From assembly GCF_051390635.1 (NCBI RefSeq), contig NZ_JBPODT010000006.1, forward strand, positions 1 through 64,000: a DNA stretch of 64,000 bases. Direction: 5' to 3'. The notes beneath the pieces were generated by a model. That model made no database searches. It was given only the letters and a program-made list of their open reading frames with translations, and had not been told where the DNA came from. Both the position numbers and the translations under genes were made by a program. The DNA is from Microbaculum sp051390635 (GTDB lineage Bacteria > Pseudomonadota > Alphaproteobacteria > Rhizobiales > Tepidamorphaceae). This document shows positions 1 through 8,190 of this stretch, one piece after another (positions within the stretch are counted from its first letter, which is position 1; each line of letters starts with the position of its first letter).

Positions 1-258
1 GTGGTTCTGCCTCGCACCACCGAGGAGGTAGCGGCGGCGATGAGAATTTGCCACAATCTGCGGGTTCCGGTTATCCCGCGCGGTGCGGAGACATCGTTGG
101 CAGGCGGCGCACTTCCGACGGCCGATAGCGTGGTGCGGGATGTTCGCGAGATTGATACCGCAAACCGATTCATCAGGGTTCAGACCGGCGTCACGAACCT
201 TTCCGTCAGCGCAGAGCTGGAAGTGGAAGGGTTTTTCTATGCACCGAACCCGCGAAAC
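1..258 (+). pseudogene. glcD: glcD fragment (glycolate oxidase FAD subunit)
   Basis: The first ~85 codons read as the start of the FAD-binding domain of glycolate oxidase GlcD, including the segment VIPRGAETSLAGGALPTADS and a FFYAPNP motif. The similarity stops near base 255, and the frame runs without a stop through ~13 unrelated codons into malate synthase G. The window edge cuts the 5' end, so the true start is not seen. In intact glc loci the order is glcDEFGB, so the rest of glcD and all of glcEF appear to be deleted. The fragment lacks the rest of the FAD domain and should be inactive as an oxidase. Confidence 0.7.
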
Positions 259-297
259 GATACGCGCCTGTGGGGGCGCCATAACGGAGCTTTGGAC

Positions 298-2490
298 ATG
301 GCAAATCGAATCGAAGTCGGCGGGTTGCAGGTCGATCGCGGGCTCTACGATTTCGTCAACAAGCGCGCGATGCCGGGCACCGGCATCAAGCTCGCAGAGT
401 TCTGGGCCGGCTTCGCCAAGATCGTTCGCGACCTCGCTCCGAAGAACCGGGCGCTGCTCGAAAAGCGCGACGAGATTCAGGAGAAGATCGACGCCTGGCA
501 TCGCGAAAATGGCGCGCCGTCCGACATGGCGGCCTACAAGGCTTTCCTCAAGGAGATCGGCTACCTGCTGGACGAAGGTCCGGATTTCAAGGTCACCACC
601 GAAAACGTCGATCCGGAGATCGCCACCGTCGCCGGTCCGCAACTCGTCGTGCCGGTGATGAATGCCCGTTATGCGCTGAATGCCGCCAACGCGCGCTGGG
701 GTTCGCTCTATGATGCACTCTACGGCACCGATGCCATTCCCGAGACCGACGGCGCCGAAAAGGGCAATGGCTACAATCCCAAGCGCGGCGAGAAAGTCAT
801 CGCGTGGGCGCGAGCATTCTTAGATGACAGCGTGCCGTTGAAGACAGACAGCTGGTCAAACATGACCAGTTCTCAAATTAAAGATGGTCAGTTTCGACTG
901 ATGACGGGCTCCTCGGAGGGTGGGTTGCGCGATCCCTCACAATTCGCGGGGTACCTAGGTGACGTCGACAATCCGTCTTCGTTGCTCTTATCGAGAAACG
1001 GCCTTCACATCGAAATCATCCTTGATGATCAACACGTCATCGGAAGCCAAGACGAGGCTGGAATTTCAGACGTTATTCTGGAATCGGCCATTACCACCAT
1101 CCAGGACTGCGAGGACTCGGTCGCCGCGGTCGACGCCGAGGATAAGGTCGCCGTCTACCGCAACTGGCTCGGCCTGATGAAGGGCGATTTAGAGGAAGAG
1201 GTCTCGAAGAGCGGCAAGACGTTCACGCGCAAGCTCAATCCTGACCGCGACTATACGGCACCCGACGGAAGCAAACTGACTCTGCCCGGCCGCTCGCTGA
1301 TGCTGGTGCGCAATGTCGGCCACCTGATGACCAACCCGGCGATCCTCGACCGCGACGGCAATGAGGTTCCGGAAGGCATCATGGACGCGATGATCACCAG
1401 CCTGATCGCGCTGCACGATGTCGGCCCTAATGGCCGCCGCGCCAATTCGCGGACAGGCTCGGTCTATATCGTCAAGCCGAAGATGCACGGGCCGGAGGAG
1501 GTGTCGTTCGCTGTCGAGCTTTTCGGCCGCGTCGAACAGGCGCTCGGCATGCAGCCCAACACGCTGAAGATGGGCATCATGGATGAGGAACGCCGCACCA
1601 CGGTCAACCTCAAGGAATGCATCCGTGCAGCCCGCGAACGCGTCGTCTTCATCAACACCGGCTTCCTCGACCGCACCGGCGACGAGATCCACACCTCGAT
1701 GGAAGCCGGCCCGATGATCCGCAAGGGCGACATGAAGCAGGCGGCGTGGATTTCCGCCTATGAAGCGTGGAATGTCGACACCGGCCTGGAGTGCGGGCTT
1801 GCCGGTCATGCCCAGATCGGCAAGGGCATGTGGGCGATGCCCGACCTGATGGCGGCGATGCTGGTTGAGAAGATCGCTCACCCGAAGGCCGGCGCCAACA
1901 CCGCCTGGGTGCCGTCGCCGACAGCCGCGACGCTGCATGCGACGCACTACCACAAGGTCGATGTGCACGCCGTGCAGGAAGGTTTCAAAAACCGCCCGAA
2001 GGCCAAGCTCGACGACATCCTGTCGATCCCCGTCGCCCTGCGGCCGAACTGGACGCCCGAAGAGATCCAGAAGGAACTCGACAACAACGCCCAGGGCATC
2101 CTGGGTTATGTCGTGCGCTGGATCGACCAGGGTGTCGGCTGCTCGAAAGTGCCGGACATCAACGATGTCGGCCTGATGGAGGATCGCGCCACGCTGCGCA
2201 TCTCCTCGCAGCACATCGCCAATTGGCTGCATCATGGCGTTTGTACGCGCGATCAGGTGATGGAGACGATGAAGCGCATGGCGGCGGTCGTCGACCGGCA
2301 GAACGAGGGCGACCCGCTTTATCGGCCGATGGCCCCGGATTTCGAGAATTCGATCGCCTTCCAGGCCGCGTGTGATCTGGTGCTGCAGGGCCGCGCCCAG
2401 CCGAACGGCTATACCGAGCCGGTTCTGCACGCCCGCCGGTTGGAGCTGAAGGCCAGTGGGGCAGGCGAGAACGTTCTCGGAACGGGATAA
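298..2490 (+). CDS. glcB: Malate synthase G
   Basis: Condenses glyoxylate with acetyl-CoA to malate in the glyoxylate/glycolate pathway; cytoplasmic TIM-barrel enzyme. The product is about 730 residues, close to the 723 of E. coli GlcB. Expected active-site positions are present: Arg338 (LMLVRNVGH), the Glu pair near 430 (GIMDEERRT), Asp458 (FLDRTGDEIH) and Asp629 (LMEDRATLR). I chose ATG 298 (MANRIEVGGLQVD) because family similarity starts there; the frame is open to the window edge through a glcD fragment, so a longer fusion protein is possible. Codons between roughly 815 and 1080 are visibly less GC-rich than the flanks. glcG follows after 4 bases. Confidence 0.93.
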   Translation: MANRIEVGGLQVDRGLYDFVNKRAMPGTGIKLAEFWAGFAKIVRDLAPKNRALLEKRDEIQEKIDAWHRENGAPSDMAAYKAFLKEIGYLLDEGPDFKVTTENVDPEIATVAGPQLVVPVMNARYALNAANARWGSLYDALYGTDAIPETDGAEKGNGYNPKRGEKVIAWARAFLDDSVPLKTDSWSNMTSSQIKDGQFRLMTGSSEGGLRDPSQFAGYLGDVDNPSSLLLSRNGLHIEIILDDQHVIGSQDEAGISDVILESAITTIQDCEDSVAAVDAEDKVAVYRNWLGLMKGDLEEEVSKSGKTFTRKLNPDRDYTAPDGSKLTLPGRSLMLVRNVGHLMTNPAILDRDGNEVPEGIMDAMITSLIALHDVGPNGRRANSRTGSVYIVKPKMHGPEEVSFAVELFGRVEQALGMQPNTLKMGIMDEERRTTVNLKECIRAARERVVFINTGFLDRTGDEIHTSMEAGPMIRKGDMKQAAWISAYEAWNVDTGLECGLAGHAQIGKGMWAMPDLMAAMLVEKIAHPKAGANTAWVPSPTAATLHATHYHKVDVHAVQEGFKNRPKAKLDDILSIPVALRPNWTPEEIQKELDNNAQGILGYVVRWIDQGVGCSKVPDINDVGLMEDRATLRISSQHIANWLHHGVCTRDQVMETMKRMAAVVDRQNEGDPLYRPMAPDFENSIAFQAACDLVLQGRAQPNGYTEPVLHARRLELKASGAGENVLGTG

Positions 2491-2494
2491 AACA

Positions 2495-2926
2495 ATGAAT
2501 ACCATCACGTTGAATGTCGCCAATCGCATCATCGAATCCGCGCTGGATCGGGGGCGGGAGCTCAACCTGAAGCCGCTCTCGGTCGCGGTGCTCGATGCAG
2601 GCGGCCACCTCATCGCATTCCAGAAGCAGGATGGTTCTTCCATGCTCCGCTTCGAGATCGCCTTTGGCAAAGCCTATGGCGCGCTGGCGGTCGGCTCGGG
2701 CTCCCGCTGGCTGAACGCGGCCGCCGCCGAGCGTGTTCATTTTGTCCAAGCCCTGTCCGGCGTTTCCGGCGGGAAGATCGTGCCGGTTCCCGGTGGTGTC
2801 CTGATACGCGGGGAAGCGGGCGAAACCCTCGGTGCTGTCGGAATCTCCGGCGATACATCGGACAACGACGAAATCTGCGCGGCGCACGCTGTCGAACAGG
2901 TAGGCCTGGCCGCGGACAAGGGCTAA
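2495..2926 (+). CDS. glcG: GlcG/HbpS-family protein
   Basis: A 143-residue protein of the GlcG/HbpS (DUF336) family. It has the usual opening MNTITLNVANRII, the core LSVAVLDAGGHLIAF, and the glycine-rich segment GGVLIRGEAGETLGAVGISG before a conserved aspartate region. The family is found in glycolate and propanediol loci; some members bind haem, but the role in glycolate use is unclear. ATG 2495 is four bases after the glcB stop, which suggests translational coupling. With glcB and the glcD fragment it is the remainder of a glc operon. No frameshift or truncation is visible. Confidence 0.85.
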   Translation: MNTITLNVANRIIESALDRGRELNLKPLSVAVLDAGGHLIAFQKQDGSSMLRFEIAFGKAYGALAVGSGSRWLNAAAAERVHFVQALSGVSGGKIVPVPGGVLIRGEAGETLGAVGISGDTSDNDEICAAHAVEQVGLAADKG

Positions 2927-3460
2927 CCCCATTTCCAAGCAAAAGCGTGAAACGGCTTTTGCGTGCGGAATGTGCTTGGAAGCGGGTTTTGCCGATGAAC
3001 TTTGCGGCAGGCTGGCCTCAAGTCGGTGAGCGGGCTGCACCTTCGCTCTACTCTTCGCAGGTGAGGAGAGAGACGCATGTTCACCCTCACTATAGACACC
3101 GCCGACATGTCATCGACATCGGCAAGGCCCCGCAGAACATGGTCATGGCAATGATCGACGCGGCGCTGGTCCCGGCGGGTATCCGCACGACCGAACTTTG
3201 ACCCCTACTTCGAAGATAGATGGAGTTAATGATGCAGGCTTCGGGTGCTTTCTGGAACCGTTCGCCAGCGCCGGTCTACTTCACCGGTTCATAGAGCGCA
3301 TCCAGATTTTGGCTGAAGCGCGCTTGACGAGAGCAAAGTAGTTGTCGCATGAATGGCAATGACACGTTCCTGATCGTGGACCTGTTCGGCACCGGTTAGC
3401 TGGTCATGGCGAGCACGACGCCGATCCCGGACAACGGCCAAGCCTGACGCACCGAAGCCC
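2927..3460. other. Intergenic, no supported gene
   Basis: Between glcG and the EthD-like gene I find no supported gene. A plus-strand frame ending at 3201 (tail VMAMIDAALVPAGIRTTEL) stays open for some distance but matches no family I recognise and has no good start. It may be a decayed remnant. The stretch contains the first copy of the 46-base direct repeat at 3298. Confidence 0.4.
3298..3343 (+). repeat. 46-bp direct repeat, copy 1
   Basis: A 46-base segment beginning GCATCCAGATTTTGG and ending in GAGCAAAGTAGTT recurs at 3845-3890 in the same orientation with 7 mismatches (about 85% identity). This copy is 117 bases beyond the stop of the minus-strand EthD-like gene. Its function is unknown; it could be the edge of a mobile cassette. 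Confidence 0.65.
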
Positions 3461-3775
3461 TTACGCTCCAACGATTTCGCTGATCTGCACGATGGGTGCG
3501 ATGTCCGTATAGTTGGCGACGTCCGCGACGATCTCCGCGCGGTGTGGGCCGAACGCCTCCCGGAATGTCCCCAGGCTCGGTGAGTAGATGTGGCACGCTG
3601 CGACGAACTCCGGCGCGCTTCCAGGTTCGCGGCCCGTTAGGCCCTTCTCGATCTCGTAGCGCAGGCAGGCATCGCCCATTCGTTCTCTGATCAGTGGCAG
3701 GTGGCTGGCACAGTAGTAATCGTGGTCGAACTTCGAGCCGCCATGGGCCGGATAGTAGACGCTCATCTTGATCAT
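3461..3775 (-). CDS. EthD-family protein
   Basis: A 104-residue ferredoxin-like-fold protein of the EthD family. The opening MIKMSVYYPAHGG and the FDHDYYCASHLPLIRERMG segment carry the family's conserved DxxYYxxxHLPL pattern. EthD proteins are small dimeric alpha/beta-barrel proteins linked to ether or aromatic degradation; the exact activity is usually unknown. The ATG at 3775 is chosen over an upstream in-frame start because of a GGTAGGAG ribosome binding site just before it and because homology begins there. The gene sits alone between two direct repeats. Confidence 0.8.
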   Translation of the reverse strand: MIKMSVYYPAHGGSKFDHDYYCASHLPLIRERMGDACLRYEIEKGLTGREPGSAPEFVAACHIYSPSLGTFREAFGPHRAEIVADVANYTDIAPIVQISEIVGA

Positions 3776-4224
3776 GGTCGGGCTCCTACCTGAACGCCTC
3801 TCCGAGCGTTCCGGGGGCATTTATAGGTCACCGACCCATGAATTGCATCTAGATTTTAGCTGAAATGAGTTTGACGAGAGCAAGGTAGTTTCGACCTGCG
3901 TCTCGAGGGTGCGGTGGCGATAGAGGAAGGCCCTGAACGGCGGACGGCGTTTACGGCTAGGCCATCGGCTTGGTGTTGGCCGGGCGCCGCGCTTGGCCAT
4001 CTCTACGCGCAAGGCATGCCGTGGGGAGTTTAATGAACGGGTGGCTTAACCATCGGGCATATGGCAGCTTCAGCGCGGAGCCGGATTAACCAATTTGGTA
4101 GACCGGCTAGGGTTTCACTGGTACTTTGGGTTCGAGTTGCCAAGCAACGCGTATGATTTATGACCCTTCCGTATCGGGATGGACCTGGTTGGGATGGACT
4201 GACGGCTGGAAAAAAGACCGAAAA
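3776..4224. other. Intergenic region upstream of ethD-like and GntR genes
   Basis: This stretch separates the minus-strand EthD-like gene from the plus-strand FadR-type regulator and should contain both promoters. I find no convincing gene in it. It holds the second 46-base repeat at 3845. A TTG-initiated extension of the regulator from 4126 is open but does not look like family sequence. Confidence 0.4.
3845..3890 (+). repeat. 46-bp direct repeat, copy 2
   Basis: Second copy of the repeat at 3298-3343, in the same orientation and starting GCATCTAGATTTTAG. It lies 70 bases upstream of the EthD-like start codon, so the pair brackets that gene. The copies are 547 bases apart, start to start. 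Confidence 0.65.
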
Positions 4225-4953
4225 ATGCTTGAGAAGACGGAAAGCGATAGGATTGCCGGTGTCCCGAACGTTGTAGGGAAAATACTCTCATTCATTGATG
4301 AGCGTCGCTATGAGCCGAACGAACGATTGCCGTCGGAACGTGACTTTGCCGACAGGTTCAATGTCAGTCGCGGGGCGGTTCGCGAGGCTTTGGCCGCTCT
4401 CGAGTCGATGCGTGTGATTGAGCGAAGGCCTAACTCTGGGATCTATCTTAGAAATTCTGAGGAAAGTAGCATCGAGGCCCTCGTTCTTCGTGCGTCTTCT
4501 GGCCTGCCGTTTCAGCCTGAAGAGACTAAGGACGTGTTTGAAGTGCGAAGTATTCTGGAGCTGCAGGGCGTACGGATTTCCTGCGATAGAAGGCGGGATC
4601 AGGACGTAGATCGGCTGAGGGAAATCCTCTACAAAACGAAGCTTGCAATTGATAGCAAAAAGACAATTGAGGCTGAGGATGAAGCGTTCCATCTTGGAAT
4701 CGTCGCTTCAACACAGAATAGAGTACTGCTTCGCACGGTGAAATTATTTTATGAATTCTCAAAACAGCGTCGCATAATATACTTTTCAGATTACTCACGG
4801 GGCACGCAAGCTTACGACGATCATTGTGAGATACTTGAAGCCATTGAGGCTCGTCGAACCGATTTGGCAGTGGGAATGATGGACCGACACTTGTCCCGAG
4901 CCCTGGCCACATGGCAGACTCTCCACGCGGCGCCGGAACAAACTACCAAATAG
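4225..4953 (+). CDS. FadR-type GntR transcriptional regulator (FCD domain)
   Basis: A 242-residue regulator. Residues ~10-75 form the GntR winged helix, with the signature ERLPSERDFADRFNVSRGAV and the wing ERRPNSGIYL. Residues ~95-230 form the all-helical FCD ligand domain, with helix residues of the metal site visible (EAFHLGIVAS and DDHCEILEAIE). Such proteins usually repress catabolic operons in response to a carboxylic acid. ATG 4225 is chosen because similarity begins just after it; upstream codons look non-coding. AT content is higher than in nearby genes, suggesting separate acquisition. Its target is not evident. Confidence 0.88.
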   Translation: MLEKTESDRIAGVPNVVGKILSFIDERRYEPNERLPSERDFADRFNVSRGAVREALAALESMRVIERRPNSGIYLRNSEESSIEALVLRASSGLPFQPEETKDVFEVRSILELQGVRISCDRRRDQDVDRLREILYKTKLAIDSKKTIEAEDEAFHLGIVASTQNRVLLRTVKLFYEFSKQRRIIYFSDYSRGTQAYDDHCEILEAIEARRTDLAVGMMDRHLSRALATWQTLHAAPEQTTK

Positions 4954-5068
4954 TGCAATCGACCCCAAGGTGCCGAAGCGTAATGAACCGAGGGACGATA
5001 CCTCGATGCCGACCAGACCGACTGACTCAGTGCGCCTTCGAGCGCGTGAATCTGATTAGGCGATCGGC

Positions 5069-5256
5069 TGCGAAAATGCGCCGGCCAGTGACCCTAGGTA
5101 CTGGAACATTCAAGAGTTTGATACAGCTGCTCTTTGTGAGATTCGCAGGGTCACAATCGTGCCTTCTGAGATCCCTAGGACAACACTCATCTTCGCAATG
5201 AAATCAGCACGACAAATCCTGCTCGACGCGGGGTCACTGGCCGGCGCATTTTCACA
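5069..5256 (+). mobile_element. MITE-like element, copy 1
   Basis: A 188-base non-coding element bounded by 26-base inverted repeats, 5069-5094 and 5231-5256, with one mismatch between them (outer sequence TGYGAAAATGCGCCGGCCAG). The interior (for example CAGCTGCTCTTTGTGAGATT and AAATCCTGCTCGACGCG) matches copy 2 at 7999. It encodes no transposase. The ALDH pseudogene stops being recognisable at its right edge. No clear target-site duplication is visible. Confidence 0.72.
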
Positions 5257-5907
5257 CTCGGAGATCTCCCCCGGCGCGCCAGAGACCAGAGTGACGACCC
5301 CCGGCGGTCACGCCGGCATCGACGAAGGCGCCAAGGAGCTCGGCAGGCGCCGCCGGCGGCGGTGCCGGCGCCTTCGATGATCGAGCAGCCGGCGGCGAGC
5401 GCCGCGGAGAGCTTGCGCACTGTTTGATTGACGGGAAGTTCCAGGGCGTGAACGCGGCCACCGGACCGACCGGCAGCTTTGAGCGTCATCTGCATGGCTC
5501 TTCGCGCGCGCGCCGGAATCACCTGGCCGCAAGTGCGGCGCGCCTCCTCAGCGAACCAATCGATGATGTCGGCGCCGCCATCACTTCGCCCTTGGCCTCT
5601 GCCAAAGGTTTGCCTTGCTCGCGCGTCAGGAGCCAGGCGATGCGATCTCCGCGCTCTCGCAGCAAGCCGGCGGCCTTGCACATCAGCTTAGACCGATCAA
5701 ACGCCGAGGTTGAGCTTCAGAGTTTGAAGCCGCGATCGGCGGCGGCCAGCGCGGCGTCGAGATCCGGCGCGCGGTATGTGCAACCGAGCCGATCGTCTCC
5801 TCGGTCGCCGGATCAATAACCGGAATAGTCCGGCATTCGCGACCCTCACGCCATTCGCCATCAATAAAGAGCTTCGTATCGGGATATACCAGCGCCGCAT
5901 TGGGCAT
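5257..5907 (-). pseudogene. Aldehyde dehydrogenase pseudogene (succinate-semialdehyde dehydrogenase-like)
   Basis: Reading leftward from ATG 5907 gives a normal NAD-dependent aldehyde dehydrogenase N-terminus (KLFIDGEWREG, IPVIDPATEETIGSVAH), then continues only by switching frames: WLLTREQGKPLAEA, ADIIDWFAEEARRT, QTVRKLSAALAAGCSII, APAELLGAFVDAG. At least three frameshifts are needed, one around the codons that would read KLW near 5720. Recognisable sequence ends at EISE, where the MITE-like element begins. The catalytic Glu and Cys regions are missing, so the gene is dead. Confidence 0.82.
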
Positions 5908-6110
5908 CTTTGATTGCTTTCGTTGTAAGGATGCCCGCGCCGCCGAAGCAGACACGGGCTGTCCTGGGGGACAAACTTGAAAGGCGACTAGAATCCCCGT
6001 CCGCGTCTGGTGGAGCGATTGTCACGTGCGTGTCTTGCGTTCCCTTATCTGTTTTGACGGCCTGCAGAACCGGGTGCGCCGGTGACGATGCTGCTCGACA
6101 GCCTTGTGCC

Positions 6111-6899
6111 TCACGCTGCTCGTTCGCGAAGTTGATAGATCGCGATGTGCTGGCAGTGGGCGATCAACTTCCGGCCGTTCGCAACAACAACGGCATCTAC
6201 TTCCACGAAACGGTTGCCCTTCTTTTCGTAGTTCGCGGTAACGCGTGCCCGCGCGACCAACTCTTCATCGCAAGCAGCTGTGGACAGCATCTGCATGCGG
6301 CTGCCGAGATGAATCCACGGCCCCAGTAAAGCGTTCTCCATCAAGACCCGGTTCATAACCCGCTGCACCATACCGGGATGCACCAACCCTTCGCGAGCAT
6401 AGATTGGATCGGTTTCGCGTACTTCCGCCCGATAGTCCGCTCCAGATTGGCCCGGCCAGGAGCGCGGCGCCGTTCCGAGCCATTTGCCGACCTGGTAAGA
6501 CCTGAGATCGACCGGCCCCCGCACCGCAACCGGCGCAGTCTCGGGATAATCGCCAACGGAGATCGGGGGTGGCGCGTCCGGCAGCGAGGCACTGCCGGCA
6601 GCTCGAACGTCGCTGCCGTTGAGCGCAATCGCTAGGCCTTCGTCTGAAGGCTCGGACGTAACCACCACGGTTTCGCCATCGTAAACCGGCTTCGCGAAGC
6701 GCACCTCCATCAGGCCGCGCTCGAGGAAGGCTCGTCCCCACTTCGCCACCGGAACGTGGACCATATACGCAAAGACATCGACGCCTGGCACCAGGCCGCC
6801 GCTGAAGCCATATTTTTGCGCCACCGCATCATCGTGCATCCTGTTTTCGGAGTGCGTGGCGCTGTTGAACGCCTGGACGCGATAGGGCGGCTCAGCCAT
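6111..6899 (-). CDS. MaoC-like acyl dehydratase
   Basis: A 262-residue protein with MaoC/hotdog-fold features. The N-terminal part has NSATHSENRMHDDAVAQKYG and GFSGGLVPGVDVFAYMVHV, typical of the dehydratase half, followed by RFAKPVYDGETVVV. Such enzymes hydrate enoyl-CoA or act on related thioesters; the substrate cannot be told. The start is ATG 6899 with AGGAAG seven bases upstream. An IS5-type element is inserted directly beyond that ribosome binding site, so the native promoter is probably displaced to beyond 7749 and expression may depend on the insertion sequence. The reading frame itself is intact. Confidence 0.78.
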   Translation of the reverse strand: MAEPPYRVQAFNSATHSENRMHDDAVAQKYGFSGGLVPGVDVFAYMVHVPVAKWGRAFLERGLMEVRFAKPVYDGETVVVTSEPSDEGLAIALNGSDVRAAGSASLPDAPPPISVGDYPETAPVAVRGPVDLRSYQVGKWLGTAPRSWPGQSGADYRAEVRETDPIYAREGLVHPGMVQRVMNRVLMENALLGPWIHLGSRMQMLSTAACDEELVARARVTANYEKKGNRFVEVDAVVVANGRKLIAHCQHIAIYQLRERAA

Positions 6900-6980
6900 T
6901 TGACTTCCTAGGGTTCGGACCCATAAAAGTGTTGGCGTCTTTCTTGGTATGTGATTCACGGCTCCTGAAAGGGAGACGTG

Positions 6981-7373
6981 ATGAATCGCGACCAATTTTG
7001 GCTGACGGAAGAGCAGTTTCGCCGCATTGAACCTCATCTGCCGACCGACACGCGCGGCAAGGAGCGGGTCGACGACCGTCGCGTGATCAGCGGCATCGTT
7101 CATGTGCTGAAGTCTGGCGGGCGCTGGGTCGATGCGCCGCCGGACTACGGGCCGCGCAAGACGCTCTACAACCGGTATGTCCGCTGGGCGGCGAAAGGGG
7201 TGTGGAACGATCTCTTTCACGCGCTCGCCAGCGCCGGCGGCCCGCACGAGCAGGTGCTGATCGACTCTTCCGCCGTGAAGGCGCATCGCTCGGCTTCGGG
7301 TGGTAAAGGGGGGAACAAAATCAGGCCATCGGTCGCTCGCGCGGCGGCCGCACGACCAAAATCCATGCCCTGA
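6981..7373 (+). CDS. IS5-type transposase, OrfA
   Basis: The first transposase frame encodes the DUF4096-type DNA-binding N-terminus (WLTEEQFRRIEPHLPTDTRG) and the first catalytic aspartate region (QVLIDSSAVKAHRSASGG). ATG 6981 is preceded by GGGAGA. The run AAAGGGGGG near 7306-7314 is the likely -1 slippage site that links this frame to OrfB. Codons after the slip site are not transposase-like, as expected for the unshifted product. Confidence 0.85.
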   Translation: MNRDQFWLTEEQFRRIEPHLPTDTRGKERVDDRRVISGIVHVLKSGGRWVDAPPDYGPRKTLYNRYVRWAAKGVWNDLFHALASAGGPHEQVLIDSSAVKAHRSASGGKGGNKIRPSVARAAAARPKSMP

Positions 7374-7738
7374 CCGACCGCTATTGCCGCCCCATCGCCT
7401 TCATGCTCACCGGCGGCCAGGTCGCTGACTGCACGGCGGGAGGCGAGCTTCTGAAACGTCTGCCGGACACCCGCATCCTGCACGCCGACAAGGGCTACGA
7501 TTCAGATGCGATCCGCCGCCAGGTCGAGGCCAGCGGCACGATGCCGAACATTCCGCCAAAGGCCAACCGGCGCTGGAAGAACTGCTTCTCCCCCGCGCTC
7601 TACCGCGACCGCAATGCCATCGAACGCATGTTCTGCCGGCTCAAGGATTTCCGCAGGGTCGCCACACGATACGACCGCCTTGCGATCAACTTCCTCGCCG
7701 CAGTCTGTATCGCCGCCACCGTCAGCTATTGGTTATGA
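7316..7738 (+). CDS. IS5-type transposase, OrfB (via -1 frameshift)
   Basis: The second frame continues the transposase with AIGRSRGGRTTKIHALTD, the second catalytic Asp in HADKGYDSDAIRR and the Glu in YRDRNAIERMFCRLKDFRR. These complete the DDE triad of IS427-type transposases. The frame has no good start of its own and is most likely translated only as an OrfAB fusion after slippage at AAAGGGGGG. It ends 10 bases before the right end of the element. Confidence 0.82.
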   Translation, partial: QNQAIGRSRGGRTTKIHALTDRYCRPIAFMLTGGQVADCTAGGELLKRLPDTRILHADKGYDSDAIRRQVEASGTMPNIPPKANRRWKNCFSPALYRDRNAIERMFCRLKDFRRVATRYDRLAINFLAAVCIAATVSYWL

Positions 7739-7782
7739 GTCCGGACCCTAACATAGCATTGCTGACGGACATCAATACGGCG

Positions 7783-7960
7783 CTAAAAGCGTCTGATTGC
7801 CGGATGATCCCGGATGAGATCGAGAGTCGTTTTTGATCCATTGCTTCATGTCGGTCCCAAACTGCTTCAGGCAAATTTCCGGCAATTTGATGGCACCATC
7901 AGTCTCGCCCAGCAGCGAATAGGTGCAAGCGACATTGTAGCGGACAAGGTTGTCATCGAG
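7783..7960 (-). pseudogene. C-terminal fragment of a TPR-type adenylate cyclase
   Basis: The minus strand reads DNLVRYNVACTYSLLGETDG, then CLKQFGTDMKQWIKND and, after a frameshift, LDLIRDHPAIRRF and a stop. This is the pattern of the C-terminal TPR end of rhizobial class III adenylate cyclases (NVACxYxxLGE ... WxxND.DLDxIRDHP). Only the last ~60 residues remain, with at least one frameshift, and the upstream side is cut off close to the second MITE-like element. It is non-functional. Confidence 0.6.
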
Positions 7961-7998
7961 GTGGCGCGGCCTTCACCTTTATCAGTTTCGCATACACG

Positions 7999-8190
7999 TT
8001 GTGAAATCGCGCCGAACAGTAACCCCAAGCACCAGCATGCTCAAGTGTCTGATTCAGCTGCTCTTTCCCAGATTTTCGAAGGGTTGCGATTTGCGCCTTC
8101 TTAGATCCTTGGACAATTCTAATTTTCGCAATGAAATCAGGTCGATAAATCCTGCTCGACGCGGGGTTACTGTTCGGTGCGATTTCACAC
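7999..8190 (+). mobile_element. MITE-like element, copy 2
   Basis: A ~190-base element with 26-base inverted repeats (8001-8026 and 8163-8188, one mismatch; outer part GTGAAATCGCGCCGAACAGT). The interior matches copy 1 at 5069-5256 along its length, including CAGCTGCTCTTTCC, CCTTCTTAGATCC and AAATCCTGCTCGACGCG. It has the same orientation as copy 1 and no coding capacity. The terminal repeats of the two copies differ from each other but each is self-complementary, the compensatory pattern expected of a real terminal structure. Confidence 0.72.

Larger units (their letters stand above)
6911..7748 (+). mobile_element. IS5 family (IS427 group) insertion sequence
   Basis: An 838-base insertion sequence with imperfect inverted repeats (GGGTTCGGACCCATAA left; the right end reads GGGTCCGGACTCATAA inward, two differences) and a TA dinucleotide on both sides, matching the TA target duplication of IS427-group elements. 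It carries two overlapping frames joined by a probable -1 frameshift. Both ends and the coding region look intact, so the copy may be active. Confidence 0.88.

Noticed and set aside
1189..2670. 493-codon open frame antisense to glcB
   Set aside because: It is antisense to a strongly conserved enzyme; long antisense frames are common in GC-rich DNA and the product matches no family.
2947..3201. 84-codon plus-strand frame after glcG
   Set aside because: No start signal or family match; at most a remnant.
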